This document shows positions 1 through 9,887 of a stretch of DNA of 64,000 nt, one piece after another (within the stretch, counting starts at the first letter, position 1; every line of letters starts with the position of its first letter). The notes under the pieces were generated by a model. That model was not told the origin of the DNA and searched no databases. It saw only the letters and a program-made list of their open reading frames with translations. Location: NCBI RefSeq assembly GCF_900102525.1, contig NZ_FNBZ01000004.1:186001-250000 (forward strand). The letters are read 5' to 3'. The stretch is from Allobosea robiniae. Lineage in GTDB: Bacteria; Pseudomonadota; Alphaproteobacteria; Rhizobiales; Beijerinckiaceae. The position numbers and the translations under genes are program-made.

Positions 1-1526
1 GCATCACCGGCATCCTCGCCCGCGCCCTGATCGGCATCGCCTATGCCCTGTGGCTGGCGCGCCGCCGGCGGCCGCTCGGCATCGGAGATCTCGCCGCGCT
101 GAGCGCCATCGACGCCCTCATCCTGATCGCCTCGGTGGGCTTCATCCCTGGCGCGGCCGGCGAGCGCTTCCTGCGCGAAGCCGTGCCGGTGATGATCCTG
201 GTCGGAACGATCGGCATCTTCCTGACCGGCATCATCGTCATCAACGACAGCGAAAGACGGGAAACGGCCTATCGGCTGCGCACGCTGATCGATCGCGCGC
301 CGGGCACGCTCTACCAGCGCATCGTGCGACCGGACGACACGCTGACCTATCAGTTCGCCTCCTTCGCCATCGACAGGCTGCTCGGCATCACCAGGGAAGA
401 GGTCGAACGGGACCCGGAGATCTGGCTTGGAAAACTCCTTCCGGAGGATCGCACCCGTTTCGAGCAGCAGCGGCGCGACCAGCAGGACACCGAGACGCTC
501 TGGCGCTTCGAGGGACGCTATCACGCGCCCGACGGCGGCATCGTCTGGCTGCGCAGTGAATCGACCAAGCGACGCCTGCGCGACGGAACGCTGGTCTGGG
601 ACGGCATCCTGCTCGACATCACCTCCGAAAAGACGCTGGAAACCCGCCGCGGCGAGATCGAGACGCTGCGCAAGACGACCCTCGACGCGCTGGCCGGTGA
701 TCTGGAGCGAACCGTCGGCAAGGCGCTCCGCGATGTCGGCGCCTCGCTGCGCGGCATGCACGATGCCGCCGGCCAGATGGTCGAGAACGCCAACAAGACG
801 ACTCAGCGCGCCGAAAGCGTGACGCAGGAGGCCGGCAGCGCCTCGCGCCGGATCGGCAGCGTCGCGATCGCGGCCGAAGAGATCGAGGCCTCGATCCGCG
901 AACTCACCCAGCAGACCAGCCATGCCGACGACACCGTGCGCGCCGCTGCATCCTACGTCCGCAGCACGCGCAGCGACGTCGCCGGGCTGACGGAAGCTGC
1001 CGACAAGGTCCGCGCCGTGCTCGACTTCATCGAGGAGATCGCGGCCCGCACCAACCTGCTCGCCCTCAACGCGACGATCGAGGCGGCCCGCGCCGGGGCG
1101 GCCGGACGCGGCTTCGCGGTGGTGGCCGGCGAGGTCAAGACGCTCGCCGAGCAGACGCAGAAGGCGACCCGCGACATCGCCGCGACGCTGGCCGATATCC
1201 GCGGCGCCGCCGCGACCGCCTTCGAGGCCGTCGCCCATATCGAAGGCACGATGACGACGATCGAGCAGACCTCGGGCGCGATCGCCGCCGTCGTCAGCCG
1301 CCAAGCCGGCATCGCCTCGACGATCGCCACCGATGCGCAGGCCGTCGCGCTGAGCGCCGACACCGTCACCACCAATGTCGGGGCCGTCGGCGCGGAAGCA
1401 CGCGTCACCGGCGATGCCGCGATCCATGTCGCGGAGGCCGCCCGCAAGGTCGACGAGCAGGCCGAGGCGCTCGACCGCTATGTCGCGGATTTCGTGCGCA
1501 GCGTGCGCACCGCCTCGCGGACCTGA
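1..1526 (+). CDS. Methyl-accepting chemotaxis protein with PAS domain (5' end outside window)
   Basis: The reading frame is open from the first bases of the window, so the true start lies upstream. The visible part is about 507 residues. It begins with two to three hydrophobic segments (one ending just before an Arg-rich patch, another around positions 175-240 of the window), then a PAS-like domain (about 250-620) and a long Ala/Glu-rich helical signalling domain. The conserved hairpin tip of chemoreceptors is clear at about 1030-1150 ([20 protein letters not shown], followed by a [18 protein letters not shown]-like stretch). Known role of the family: relay of ligand or redox signals to CheA/CheW. 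There is no obvious HAMP domain; the PAS domain probably does the sensing. No chemotaxis gene sits next to it here. The family call is firm, the ligand unknown. Confidence 0.93.
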   Translation, partial: ITGILARALIGIAYALWLARRRRPLGIGDLAALSAIDALILIASVGFIPGAAGERFLREAVPVMILVGTIGIFLTGIIVINDSERRETAYRLRTLIDRAPGTLYQRIVRPDDTLTYQFASFAIDRLLGITREEVERDPEIWLGKLLPEDRTRFEQQRRDQQDTETLWRFEGRYHAPDGGIVWLRSESTKRRLRDGTLVWDGILLDITSEKTLETRRGEIETLRKTTLDALAGDLERTVGKALRDVGASLRGMHDAAGQMVENANKTTQRAESVTQEAGSASRRIGSVAIAAEEIEASIRELTQQTSHADDTVRAAASYVRSTRSDVAGLTEAADKVRAVLDFIEEIAARTNLLALNATIEAARAGAAGRGFAVVAGEVKTLAEQTQKATRDIAATLADIRGAAATAFEAVAHIEGTMTTIEQTSGAIAAVVSRQAGIASTIATDAQAVALSADTVTTNVGAVGAEARVTGDAAIHVAEAARKVDEQAEALDRYVADFVRSVRTASRT

Positions 1527-1578
1527 CCCGCCCGGGATACCCTTCGCCACGACAAGAGTTCTGTGAAGCACTCGCCGC

Positions 1579-1607
1579 TTGTGATCTCGGGCGCCGCCGC
1601 CTTATGG
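1579..1607 (+). promoter_or_regulatory. Candidate sigma-70 promoter of maeB
   Basis: TTGTGA (1579-1584) and TTATGG (1602-1607) are separated by 17 nt, 40 bases before the maeB start codon. Each hexamer matches the consensus only partly. Confidence 0.4.
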
Positions 1608-1647
1608 TCGGTACCCCTCGAGGAAACGCACAAGAAAAGACGCTTCG

Positions 1648-3933
1648 ATGAACGACCGTCCGACGACCAAGAGAGCCCGCCCGACCTTTACCGATCAGGA
1701 AGCCCTGCTGTTCCATTCGCAGGGACGGCCCGGCAAGCTGGAAATCGTGCCGACCAAGCCGATGGCGACGCAGCGCGACCTCTCGCTGGCCTATTCGCCC
1801 GGCGTTGCCGTACCGGTGCTGGCGATCGCGGAGGATCCGTCGCGCGCCTATGACTACACGACGCGCTCGAACCTCGTCGCCGTGATCACCAACGGCACCG
1901 CGATCCTCGGCCTCGGCAATCTCGGCGCGCTCGCCTCGAAGCCGGTGATGGAGGGCAAGTCGGTCCTGTTCAAGCGCTTCGCCGATGTCGACTCGATCGA
2001 TCTCGAGGTCGATACCGAGGACCCGGACAAGTTCATCGACGCCGTGCGCTATCTCGGCCCGTCCTTCGGCGGCATCAATCTCGAGGACATCAAGGCGCCC
2101 GAGTGCTTCATCATCGAGCAGCGCCTGCGCGAATTGATGGACATCCCCGTCTTCCATGACGACCAGCACGGCACCGCGATCATCGCCGCCGCCGGCCTGA
2201 TCAACGCGCTGGATATCACCGGGCGCGACATCAAGACGACCAGGCTCGTCATCAACGGCGCGGGTGCCGCCGCCATCGCCTGCATCGAACTGCTCAAGGC
2301 GATGGGCTTCAAGCCCGACAACGTCATTCTCTGCGACACCAAGGGCGTGATCTACCAGGGCCGCACCGAGGGCATGAACCAGTGGAAATCGGCTCATGCC
2401 GCGGTCACCGACCGGCGCACGCTGGCGCAGGCGCTGGACGGGGCCGACGCCTTCTTCGGCCTATCGCAGAAGGGCGCGGTGACGCCGGAGATGGTCGCCG
2501 CGATGGCGCCGAACCCGATCATCTTCGCCATGGCCAATCCCGATCCGGAGATCACGCCGGAGGAGGTCCATGCCATCCGCGACGACGCGATCATGGCGAC
2601 CGGCCGTTCGGACTATCCGAACCAGGTCAACAACGTGCTGGGCTTCCCCTTCATCTTCCGCGGCGCGCTCGACGTGCGCGCGACCACGATCAACATGGAG
2701 ATGAAGATCGCCGCGGCCGAGTCGCTGGCGATGCTCGCCCGTGAGGACGTACCCGACGAGGTCGCCGCCGCCTATCAGGGTTCCCGGCCGCGCTACGGCA
2801 AGGACTATATCATCCCGGTGCCCTTCGACCCGCGCCTGATCCATGTCGTGCCGATGGCCGTCGCCAAGGCCGCGATGGACTCAGGCGTCGCCGGCAAGCC
2901 GATCGTCGACGTCGCCGCCTACAAGGCGCAGCTCTCGGCCCGGCGCGACCCGATCGCCGGCACGCTCAACCGCATCTTCGAACGCGTCCGGCGCTATCCC
3001 AAGCGCGTCGTCTTCGCCGAGGGCGAGGAGGAGCAGGTCATCCGCGCCGCCGCCTCCTTCGTGGCGCAGGGGCTCGGCCATGCCATCCTGGTCGGCCGCG
3101 AGGACCGCATCACCGAAGCTGCGACCTTCCTCGGCGTCGATCTCGAAGCCAAGGGCATCTCGATCCAGAATGCCCGGCTCTCCCACCGCAACAGCGCCTA
3201 TGCGCAATATCTCTACGAGCGGCTGCAGCGGCAGGGCTATCTGTTCCGCGACTGCCAGCGCCTGATCAACCAGGACCGCAACCATTTCGCCGCGGCGATG
3301 GTGGCCCTCGGCGATGCCGATGCGATGGTGACCGGCGTCACCCGCAACTACTCGATCGCGCTGGAAGAGGTCCGCCGCGTCATCGACGAGAAGCCGGGCC
3401 ACCGGGTGATCGGCATCTCGGTCGTGATCTCGCGGGACCGCACCGTCCTCGTGGCGGATACCGCGATCACCGAGATGCCGACCGCGCGGCAGCTCTCGGA
3501 AATCGCGATCGAGGCGGCTGGCGTCGCGCGACGCCTGGGCTATGAGCCGAAGGTCGCGATGCTCGCCTTCTCGACCTTCGGGCATCCGGCCGGCGAGCGT
3601 TCCGAGAAGGTGCGCGAGGCCGTGGCGCTGCTCGACGGCCAGCGCGTCGATTTCGAGTATGACGGCGAGATGGCGGCCGATGTCGCGCTCAACCGGGAGG
3701 TGATGAGCCAGTACCCGTTCTGCCGCCTCTCGGGGCCGGCGAACGTGCTGGTGATGCCGGCCTTCCACTCGGCCTCGATCTCGACCAAGCTGCTGCAGGA
3801 GCTTGGCGGCGCGACCGTGATCGGCCCGCTGATCGTCGGCCTCGACAAGCCGATCCAGATCGTGCCGCTCGGCGCCAAGGATTCCGACATCGTCAACATG
3901 GCCGCCCTCGCCGCCTTCAATATCGGCGGCTGA
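1648..3933 (+). CDS. maeB: NADP-dependent malic enzyme with C-terminal phosphotransacetylase-like domain
   Basis: This is a 761-residue fusion of the usual MaeB length. Residues 1 to about 430 are the malic enzyme part: [13 protein letters not shown] near residue 50, the DDQHGTAII metal/substrate loop near 170 and a Rossmann motif [10 protein letters not shown] near 200. Residues from about 435 to the end are a phosphate acetyl/butyryl-transferase fold. The enzyme decarboxylates malate to pyruvate with NADP reduction in the cytoplasm; in the family the PTA-like part acts mainly in allosteric control by acetyl-CoA rather than as a proven transacetylase (established knowledge). It stands alone between the chemoreceptor and a convergent small gene. 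The ATG was chosen because the conserved N-terminus begins there. Confidence 0.96.
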   Translation: MNDRPTTKRARPTFTDQEALLFHSQGRPGKLEIVPTKPMATQRDLSLAYSPGVAVPVLAIAEDPSRAYDYTTRSNLVAVITNGTAILGLGNLGALASKPVMEGKSVLFKRFADVDSIDLEVDTEDPDKFIDAVRYLGPSFGGINLEDIKAPECFIIEQRLRELMDIPVFHDDQHGTAIIAAAGLINALDITGRDIKTTRLVINGAGAAAIACIELLKAMGFKPDNVILCDTKGVIYQGRTEGMNQWKSAHAAVTDRRTLAQALDGADAFFGLSQKGAVTPEMVAAMAPNPIIFAMANPDPEITPEEVHAIRDDAIMATGRSDYPNQVNNVLGFPFIFRGALDVRATTINMEMKIAAAESLAMLAREDVPDEVAAAYQGSRPRYGKDYIIPVPFDPRLIHVVPMAVAKAAMDSGVAGKPIVDVAAYKAQLSARRDPIAGTLNRIFERVRRYPKRVVFAEGEEEQVIRAAASFVAQGLGHAILVGREDRITEAATFLGVDLEAKGISIQNARLSHRNSAYAQYLYERLQRQGYLFRDCQRLINQDRNHFAAAMVALGDADAMVTGVTRNYSIALEEVRRVIDEKPGHRVIGISVVISRDRTVLVADTAITEMPTARQLSEIAIEAAGVARRLGYEPKVAMLAFSTFGHPAGERSEKVREAVALLDGQRVDFEYDGEMAADVALNREVMSQYPFCRLSGPANVLVMPAFHSASISTKLLQELGGATVIGPLIVGLDKPIQIVPLGAKDSDIVNMAALAAFNIGG

Positions 3934-3946
3934 TTGCCCGACAACG

Positions 3947-3975
3947 CCTGAGCCGGACGGATCGTCCGGCTCAGG
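3947..3975. terminator. Bidirectional terminator-like hairpin between maeB and the convergent small gene
   Basis: A perfect 12-bp inverted repeat (3947-3958 with 3964-3975, 5-nt loop) lies just after the maeB stop and overlaps the stop codon of the convergent gene. There is no clean T-run on the + strand, so the terminator role is inferred from structure and position. Confidence 0.55.
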
Positions 3976-4273
3976 ATGCCTTCTTCCTGCGCGTCTCGGC
4001 TGCCTTTTTCGCTGAAGCGGAACGCGCCGCTTTCGGCCGCGCGGCGGAAGCTTCGCCACCCAGCTTGCCACCCCGCTTTGCGGCTTCATCGGTGTCCGGC
4101 TGCCCCCGACCTGAGCCGGACTTGTTGCCGCCGCCGCTGTCCTTGTTGACGGTCGCCCAGGCGCGGCGCTCGGCCTCTTCGTGCGAAACGCCACGTTCCT
4201 CGTAGCTTTCCTCGATATGCTCAGCCTTGCGCTTCTGCTTGTCGGTGTAGGCGGACTTGTCTCCCTGAGGCAT
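3971..4273 (-). CDS. Small basic protein of the type often labelled plasmid stabilization protein
   Basis: The product is 100 residues, very hydrophilic and lysine/arginine-rich. It has a conserved-looking core KAEHIEESYEERGVSHEEAE followed by RRAWATVNKDSGGGNKSGSGRG, then an Ala/Lys-rich tail. Small proteins with this core are common in Rhizobiales and are often annotated as plasmid stabilization protein; I know of no firm function and there is no toxin-antitoxin partner next to it. The ATG at 4273 was chosen because AGGGGAG lies about 6 nt upstream. Longer in-frame starts have no such site. Confidence 0.75.
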   Translation of the reverse strand: MPQGDKSAYTDKQKRKAEHIEESYEERGVSHEEAERRAWATVNKDSGGGNKSGSGRGQPDTDEAAKRGGKLGGEASAARPKAARSASAKKAAETRRKKAS

Positions 4274-4526
4274 GGCAAAACTCCCCTGTGAATTCGAACT
4301 GGAAACGCAAGGCTGCGCATCGCTGTTCCCGCCCCGCGATCGCACGCGCCTGGCCATGGTCGGGGAGGTGAGCGCATCGCGCCAGTCGCCTCCTTCATCG
4401 GCGTCATTCGTCGCAGCGGCTTGTGCATTGCCGCCGAGGCGTTATCTGTCGGGCGGAGCTTGAACCCGAGCCCCGCCCGCCACCGCGCCGCCGCGATCCC
4501 GCAGCGCCGCGCAACCCCGAGAGCGC

Positions 4527-5501
4527 ATGTCGTTCGGCCCGCATGAGCCAGGAATGCCCCTGCGCAAGCGCAGCCGCTGGTGGTGGCTCGGCCCGCTGGC
4601 GAGCTTCGTCATCTTCGGCGCCTCGCTGGTCGTGCTCTGGCATATCATCAGCGGGATGGAGCCGGGCCAGCTTGCCGGCGCCTTCGCCAATGCCAGCCTG
4701 CGCCAGCTCGGCCTCGCCGTCGCCTTCACCGCGCTGAGCTATCTGCTGCTGACCGGCTACGACAAGCTGGCGCTGCGTCGGCTCGGCCTCTCGATTCCCT
4801 ATCGCACAACCGCGCTCGCCTCCTTCACCAGCTATTCCGTCTCGTTCACGCTCGGCTTCCCGATCGTGACCGGCGGCACGGTGCGCTACTGGATCTATTC
4901 GCCGAAGGGGGTGCGCGCCTCCGAGGTGGCGAGCCTGACGGTGATCGCCGGCATCACCTTCTGGCTCGGGCTCGGCGCCATCCTTTGCGCCAGCCTGATC
5001 TATTCGGCCGATGCGGTGGCGATGCTGGCGCGGACCTCGCCGCTGGTCGTCCAGATCGTCGGCGGGCTCGTGGGCCTGGGCATCCTCGGCTATCTCGCCT
5101 GGATCGCCACGGACGAGCGGACGATCCGGGTGCGCGGCTGGAACCTGCACCTGCCCGGCCTCGGCACCACGCTCGGCCAGATGGCGCTCGGCGCCTGCGA
5201 GGTCTGCGCGGCCGCCGCCGTGCTCTTCGTGCTGCTGCCCGGCGGCTACGGCCTGGAATATCCGACCTTCCTCGCCGCCTATATCTTCGCCTGCCTGATC
5301 GGCATCGCCAGCCATGCGCCGGGCGGGCTCGGCGTGTTCGAGGCGACGATGCTCGTCGCGCTCAACCGCTTCCCCTACGAGCATGTGCTGGGCGCGCTGC
5401 TGATCTTCCGGGTGGTCTACTACATCCTGCCGTTCATCCTGGCGCTGGTCCTGCTGGCGCTGAACGAGATGATCCGCCGCATCCGTCGCCACGAGCCGTA
5501 G
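4527..5501 (+). CDS. YbhN/UPF0104-type multi-pass membrane protein (LPG synthase transmembrane-like)
   Basis: The product has 324 residues and about seven or eight hydrophobic segments spread over its whole length, with the family-typical stretch TGGTVRYWIYSPKGV near residue 115 and SHAPGGLGVFEA near 265. This resembles the transmembrane domain of lysylphosphatidylglycerol synthases (MprF) and the YbhN family, but the soluble aminoacyltransferase domain of MprF is absent, so a lipid-related membrane role is only a guess. The start ATG at 4527 precedes the first hydrophobic segment after a short basic stretch (RKRSRWWW). It is divergent from the small basic gene and convergent with the next gene. 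Confidence 0.85.
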   Translation: MSFGPHEPGMPLRKRSRWWWLGPLASFVIFGASLVVLWHIISGMEPGQLAGAFANASLRQLGLAVAFTALSYLLLTGYDKLALRRLGLSIPYRTTALASFTSYSVSFTLGFPIVTGGTVRYWIYSPKGVRASEVASLTVIAGITFWLGLGAILCASLIYSADAVAMLARTSPLVVQIVGGLVGLGILGYLAWIATDERTIRVRGWNLHLPGLGTTLGQMALGACEVCAAAAVLFVLLPGGYGLEYPTFLAAYIFACLIGIASHAPGGLGVFEATMLVALNRFPYEHVLGALLIFRVVYYILPFILALVLLALNEMIRRIRRHEP

Positions 5502-5510
5502 GGTCTGCGC

Positions 5511-6260
5511 CTACTTCATCGCGACGATGATCAGCAGGAAGGCCAGCATCAGCAGGAGCAGGCGGAAGCTCCAGTTGATTTTGCCCAGCTGCTCGGCAGC
5601 GGTTTCCGGCCAGTCATCCTCGGTCTCATGGACGGGAGCCGGCGCGGGATCGGAGGTCGGCGCGGTCTCGATGGCGACCGGACGCTCGCGAGGCCGCCAC
5701 TCGATCGTCTCGATGAAGCCGCGCGCGGGCTGGGCCGAGCGCCCATCGGCGTCGAGGCCGAGATACCAGTCGAGCGGCTCGCCCTGTGCGCGCCCGCGAT
5801 CCTCCTCGCGCATCCAGAGGCTCGTCGTAGCGCTCAGCGAGATGTCCTGCGCCAGGCCGACCTGCATATCCGCCTCGAGCGCTGCAAACACGGCGGGCGC
5901 CAGAAAGGCCTCGGCGAAGGGCTGCGAGGCGCCGCCCTCGTCGCGACAGCCGAGCATCAGGAGGAGGCGTGGCTGCTCGCCAGCCTGCGACAGCGGGCGC
6001 AAGGTCAGGGCGATCGTGCCGGCCTCGCCTTCGCGCCCGGCGCGGCGCAAGCCGCCATCGACAACCGTCGCCTCGGCGAGGAAGCGCCGGCTTTCCTCCA
6101 GACGGCCGTCGCGGCTCTCGAAGCCGCCGACGAAACGCAGGCCCGAAGCCGACAGCCGGAAGCGCCGCGCCGCATCCTGGACATAGCGGGTCGACAGACC
6201 CTCGATCGCCATCCGCCCGTCGCTGACGGAAACGCTGCGCGCCACGCCTGATTCGTTCAT
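5511..6260 (-). CDS. Hypothetical protein with a C-terminal membrane anchor
   Basis: The product has 249 residues, is largely soluble, and ends in one hydrophobic segment (about residues 229-247) with only two residues after it, giving a tail-anchored topology. Before the anchor lies a Pro/Ala/Glu-rich linker. I do not recognise a domain in the N-terminal part. It is convergent with the YbhN-like gene, whose stop is 10 bases away. The coding call rests on length and high-GC codon pattern compared with shorter ORFs on the opposite strand. Confidence 0.72.
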   Translation of the reverse strand: MNESGVARSVSVSDGRMAIEGLSTRYVQDAARRFRLSASGLRFVGGFESRDGRLEESRRFLAEATVVDGGLRRAGREGEAGTIALTLRPLSQAGEQPRLLLMLGCRDEGGASQPFAEAFLAPAVFAALEADMQVGLAQDISLSATTSLWMREEDRGRAQGEPLDWYLGLDADGRSAQPARGFIETIEWRPRERPVAIETAPTSDPAPAPVHETEDDWPETAAEQLGKINWSFRLLLLMLAFLLIIVAMK

Positions 6261-6387
6261 GTTTCCGTCCTGTTTCGTCGCGACGATAACAGCTCAGGCT
6301 GCCCGCGTCAGGCGACGGGCTCCTGACAGCGTCACGCCGATGCCGCAGGATAAGGGCATCCTCGAACCATCACGGAGGCAAAAGACG

Positions 6388-7023
6388 ATGGCCGACGAAC
6401 TCGTCCTTTACACCAACCCGATGTCACGCGGACGCATCGCCCGCTGGATGATGGAGGAGATCGGCCAGCCCTACCGAGCCGAGATCGTCGGCTTCGGCGA
6501 GCCCATGAAAGGCGCCGCTTACAAGGCAATCAACCCGATGGGCAAGGTGCCGGCGCTGCAGCATGGGGACACGGTCGTGACCGAATGCGCTGCGATCTGC
6601 GCCTATATGGCCGATGCCTTCCCGCAGGCCGGGCTCGCGCCCGCGCCGAACAGCCGGTCGCGCGGCCCCTATTATCGCTGGATGTTCTTCGCCGCCGGCC
6701 CGGTCGAGGCCGCCGTCGCCAGCAAGGCCTTCGGCCTGGAAGTGCCGCCCGACCGGGCGCGGGCCATCGGCTACGGCACCTATGCCGATACGATGGACAC
6801 GCTCGAATACGCGGTGACCCGCGGCGAGTACCTGACCGGCGACCGTTTCAGCGCCGCCGACGTCTATGTCGGCTCGCAGGTCCTGTGGGGGCTGCAATTC
6901 GGCACGATCGAGAAGCGGCCGGCCTTCGAGGCCTATGGCGCCCGCATCTCCGCGCGGCCGGCGGCCCGGCGCGCCGCCGAGATCGACGATGCGCTGATGG
7001 CCGAGATGCAGAAGCAAGGGTGA
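6388..7023 (+). CDS. Glutathione S-transferase family protein
   Basis: The product has 211 residues, the usual GST length. The N-terminal thioredoxin-like part shows YTNPMSRGRIARWMMEE (Ser near the expected catalytic position) and the NPMGKVPAL segment with the cis-proline that binds glutathione. The C-terminal all-helical part contains TGDRFSAADVYVGS, the typical N-capping box of GSTs. The enzyme would conjugate glutathione to electrophiles, or act in redox repair. Start at 6388 was chosen because GGAGGC lies about 9 nt upstream and the beta-strand begins right after it; the frame is open further upstream without a good ribosome site. Confidence 0.92.
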   Translation: MADELVLYTNPMSRGRIARWMMEEIGQPYRAEIVGFGEPMKGAAYKAINPMGKVPALQHGDTVVTECAAICAYMADAFPQAGLAPAPNSRSRGPYYRWMFFAAGPVEAAVASKAFGLEVPPDRARAIGYGTYADTMDTLEYAVTRGEYLTGDRFSAADVYVGSQVLWGLQFGTIEKRPAFEAYGARISARPAARRAAEIDDALMAEMQKQG

Positions 7024-7162
7024 ACGCGCCCGGCGCATGGCGCATGGCCGATTGGACCGGTTGCCCGGCGGACCCGGCGGGGCTAATGCTGCGGGCAGAA
7101 TTTCGCCCGCCGCTGCCGCATGACCGCAGCCGCCGGGTCTAGCAGCAAGCTTCGCGATCGCC

Positions 7163-8401
7163 ATGAACGACATGTCCGCCCTTGCCCGGCCGCGCCACGG
7201 CATGGGCTTCTACCCCTTCGTCGGCCTGACCGCCGCCTTGATGGCGACGAATGCGCTCGCCATCGATTCGATGCTGCCGGCCTTGCCGCAGATGGCCGAG
7301 GCGCTCGGCATCGCCGAGGCCAACCAGCGGCAATGGATCATCACCGCCTATCTGCTCGGCTTCGGCGTCTCGCAGATTTTCTACGGCACGATCTCGGATC
7401 GGTTCGGCCGGCGCCCGGTGCTGCTCACGGGCCTTTCGATCTACGTCGTCGCCAGCATCGCCGCTGCCTTCGCCGGTTCGTTCGAGGCGATGATGGCAGC
7501 GCGCGTGGTGCAGGGCATCGGCGCCGCCGCGACCCGCGTGCTCGTCGTCTCGATCGTGCGCGACTGCTATTCCGGCCGCGAGATGGCGCGCGTCATGTCG
7601 CTCGCCATGATCGTCTTCCTGGCCGTGCCGATCCTGGCGCCCTCGATCGGCCAGGCGATCCTCTGGGTCGCGCCCTGGCGCTGGATTTTTGGCGTGCTGA
7701 CCAGCTTCGGCGCTGTCGTGATGATCTGGGTCCTGCTGAAACTGCCGGAGACCCAGCATCCCGAGGACCGCAAGCCGATCGAGCCAGCGAGCGTGCTCGC
7801 CTCCTTCCGGACGACGCTGACCAGCCGCATCGGCGTCGGCTACATGCTGGCCATGGCCTTCGTGCTCGGAGGCCTCTTTGGCTTCATCAACTCGGCGCAG
7901 CAGGTCTTCGTCGACGTCTTCCACGCGCCGGAGCTGTTCACCACCATCTTCGCCCTGATCGCGATGTTCATGGCGGCGTCCTCGCTGCTGAATTCGCGCA
8001 TCGTCGGCAAGCTCGGGATGCGCCGCGTCTCGCATGGCGCGCTGCTCGGCTATATCGCGCTGACCGGCATCCATGCGCTGGTGGCGCTGGCCGGCCATGA
8101 ATCGCTCTGGAGCTTCGCGATCCTGCAGGGCGGGGCGATGTTCTGCTTCGGGCTGATCGGCCCCAATTTCGGGGCGATGGCGATGGAGCCGCTCGGCCAT
8201 GTCGCCGGCACGGCCTCCTCGGTGCAGGGCTTCGTCACCACGGTGATCGGCGCGCTGCTCGGCTTCTATATCGGCCAGCATTTCAACGGCACGGTCGTGC
8301 CGCTGACGCTGGGCTTCGCGCTCTGCGGCATCGCGGCGCTCGTCGTCGTGCTGATCGTGGAGCGAGGCCGGCTGTTCCATCCGGCGCCGGGCCGGGTCTG
8401 A
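7163..8401 (+). CDS. Bcr/CflA-type multidrug efflux MFS transporter
   Basis: The product is 412 residues with about 12 hydrophobic segments. MFS motif A is present at about residues 74-89 (GTISDRFGRRPVLLTG), and the Bcr/CflA-like stretch YFIT-type WIITAYLLGFGVSQIFYG precedes it. RVVQGIGAAATRVLVVSIVRDCYSG matches the motif region of the drug:proton antiporter (DHA1) branch. It would export small hydrophobic compounds using the proton gradient across the inner membrane. No regulator lies directly beside it, so the substrate is not indicated. Confidence 0.92.
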   Translation: MNDMSALARPRHGMGFYPFVGLTAALMATNALAIDSMLPALPQMAEALGIAEANQRQWIITAYLLGFGVSQIFYGTISDRFGRRPVLLTGLSIYVVASIAAAFAGSFEAMMAARVVQGIGAAATRVLVVSIVRDCYSGREMARVMSLAMIVFLAVPILAPSIGQAILWVAPWRWIFGVLTSFGAVVMIWVLLKLPETQHPEDRKPIEPASVLASFRTTLTSRIGVGYMLAMAFVLGGLFGFINSAQQVFVDVFHAPELFTTIFALIAMFMAASSLLNSRIVGKLGMRRVSHGALLGYIALTGIHALVALAGHESLWSFAILQGGAMFCFGLIGPNFGAMAMEPLGHVAGTASSVQGFVTTVIGALLGFYIGQHFNGTVVPLTLGFALCGIAALVVVLIVERGRLFHPAPGRV

Positions 8402-8426
8402 GAAAGCCCTTAGGCCCTTGTCATCG

Positions 8427-8470
8427 CATCGGGTTTTTCCGAAAAGTGGGATCCACTTTGCGGCCCGATG
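8427..8470. repeat. Intergenic nested inverted repeat
   Basis: Outer arms CATCGGG (8427-8433) and CCCGATG (8464-8470) enclose inner arms AAAGTGG (8443-8449) and CCACTTT (8453-8459). It lies between the MFS gene and the convergent cold-shock gene. I have seen similar sequences scattered in Rhizobiales genomes; copy number here cannot be checked. It may also end transcription. Confidence 0.6.
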
Positions 8471-8605
8471 CTTTCACCTGCGCACCGCCGCCTGCGGCGA
8501 CGGGAATGCCTGGAATCCGCTTCGGTCCGACATGGGCCGAAAGCGGTCCGCCCTAGGCTCGGGAAAGACGCCGCCACCGCCTTCCCGCAGAACGCAGAAA
8601 AGCGC

Positions 8606-8815
8606 TCAGGTCGTCTGCAGGTTCACGGCCGAGTTCTTGCCGGTCTTGCGATCGGGCTCGAGGTCGTAGCTGACCTTCTGCCCTTCGTTCAGACCGCGCA
8701 GACCAGCGCGCGTCACTGCGCTGACATGGACGAAGACATCATTGCCGCCGCCATCCGGGGTGATGAAGCCGTAACCCTTGGTCTCGTTGAACCATTTCAC
8801 GGTTCCCGTACTCAC
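8606..8815 (-). CDS. CspA-type cold-shock protein
   Basis: The product is a 69-residue single cold-shock domain with both RNA-binding motifs: KGYGFITP (RNP1 type) and DVFVHVSA (RNP2 type), preceded by [10 protein letters not shown]. Such proteins bind single-stranded RNA/DNA and melt mRNA structure. The GTG at 8815 is chosen as start because GGAAGGA lies at good distance and STGTVKWF is the usual N-terminus. An ATG immediately overlapping this GTG is followed directly by TGA, so the ATG cannot start this protein. Confidence 0.95.
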   Translation of the reverse strand: MSTGTVKWFNETKGYGFITPDGGGNDVFVHVSAVTRAGLRGLNEGQKVSYDLEPDRKTGKNSAVNLQTT

Positions 8816-8858
8816 ATGCCGTTCCTTCCATAGGCTCGCCGGTTCCCCCGGCGGGGTA

Positions 8859-8887
8859 ATGTAAGGAGCAAATCGTCCCACTTGCAA
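8859..8887 (-). promoter_or_regulatory. Sigma-70 promoter of the cold-shock gene
   Basis: On the minus strand TTGCAA (8887-8882) and TTACAT (8864-8859) are spaced by 17 nt. Predicted transcription would begin near 8852, leaving a short leader of about 37 nt, much shorter than the long 5' leader of E. coli cspA. Confidence 0.6.
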
Positions 8888-9031
8888 CGACGCGCCGCAC
8901 AACCCGTGCCGCGCCTGCGAAAAGCGTGCCGCAATGCCTCCCGTGCAGGCCCGCCGCCGCCGCAAGCCGCTTGCGGTCCGGGCGCCGCTCGCCCATGAAC
9001 GGCGCAAGCTTGTGATCAAGGGAGCAGCAGG

Positions 9032-9718
9032 ATGAGCAATTTTGTGATCGACCCGCCGGCCGTGACGGCCGTCCCGGTCGCGGGCGGCGGCTCCTTCCCG
9101 GTACGGCGCATCTTCTGCGTCGGGCGCAACTATGCCGAACATGCCCGCGAGATGGGCCATGATCCCGACCGCGAGGACCCGTTCTTCTTCACCAAGCCGG
9201 CCGATGCGCTGCTGATCAACGGCGCCGACATGCCCTATCCGAGCAAGACGAAGGACCTCCACCACGAGATGGAGCTCGTCGTCGCCATCGGCACCGGCGG
9301 CAAGGACATCCCCGAATCCGAGGCGCTGGCCCATGTCTACGGCTATGCCGCCGGCCTCGACATGACCCGCCGCGACCTGCAGAACGTCGCCAAGAAGGCC
9401 GGCCGGCCCTGGGACATGGCCAAGGGCTTCGATCTCTCCGGCCCGATCGGCGAGATCGTGCCGGCGAGCCATGCCGGCCATCCCAGCGCCGGCAAAATCG
9501 AGCTCACCGTCAACGGCGTCGTGCGCCAGACATCCGACCTCGCCAAGCAGATCTGGAATGTCGAGGAGACGATCGCCTATCTCTCCGGCCTCGTCGAACT
9601 GAAGCCGGGCGACCTGATCTTCACGGGCACGCCGGAAGGCGTCGCCGCGGTGAACAAGGGCGACGTACTCGAAGGCGAGATCGTCGGCGTCGGCACCGTC
9701 CGCACCCGCATCGCCTGA
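9032..9718 (+). CDS. Fumarylacetoacetate hydrolase (FAH) family protein
   Basis: The product is 228 residues, the length of the short FAH family (fumarylpyruvate hydrolases, oxaloacetate decarboxylases, 2-keto-3-deoxy acid dehydratases). It shows [12 protein letters not shown] near residue 26, the acidic metal-binding motif [11 protein letters not shown] near 75 and the family C-terminal motif [19 protein letters not shown]. It would bind a divalent metal and cleave or decarboxylate a dioxo acid. The next gene on the same strand is a DHDPS/NAL-family enzyme, which supports a catabolic role for sugar- or amino-acid-derived keto acids. AGCAGGATG gives an SD-like sequence at the start. Confidence 0.9.
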   Translation: MSNFVIDPPAVTAVPVAGGGSFPVRRIFCVGRNYAEHAREMGHDPDREDPFFFTKPADALLINGADMPYPSKTKDLHHEMELVVAIGTGGKDIPESEALAHVYGYAAGLDMTRRDLQNVAKKAGRPWDMAKGFDLSGPIGEIVPASHAGHPSAGKIELTVNGVVRQTSDLAKQIWNVEETIAYLSGLVELKPGDLIFTGTPEGVAAVNKGDVLEGEIVGVGTVRTRIA

Positions 9719-9724
9719 GTCTAT

Positions 9725-9849
9725 CTCAGCCCTCATCCTGAGGAGCAAGCCGATGGCTTGCGTCTCGAAGGATGGTCCAGGAGGCTCCGGAACCATCTGG
9801 AGCATCCTTCGAGACGCCGCTGACGCGGCTCCTCAGGATGAGGGCTGAG
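9725..9849. repeat. Large palindromic repeat element of about 125 bp
   Basis: The ends are perfect 22-nt inverted arms (9725-9746 and 9828-9849). Nested inside are 15-nt inverted arms (9760-9774 and 9803-9817) and a short inner pair around 9771-9797. The folded RNA or single-stranded DNA would form a long branched hairpin. Elements with CTCATCCTGAGGAGC-type ends are dispersed in many alphaproteobacterial genomes; here only one copy of this family was found. It fills most of the gap between the FAH and DHDPS-family genes. Confidence 0.85.
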
Positions 9850-9887
9850 TGGGACAGTAATCTTCAGCTATTTTGAAGGACCGCATC

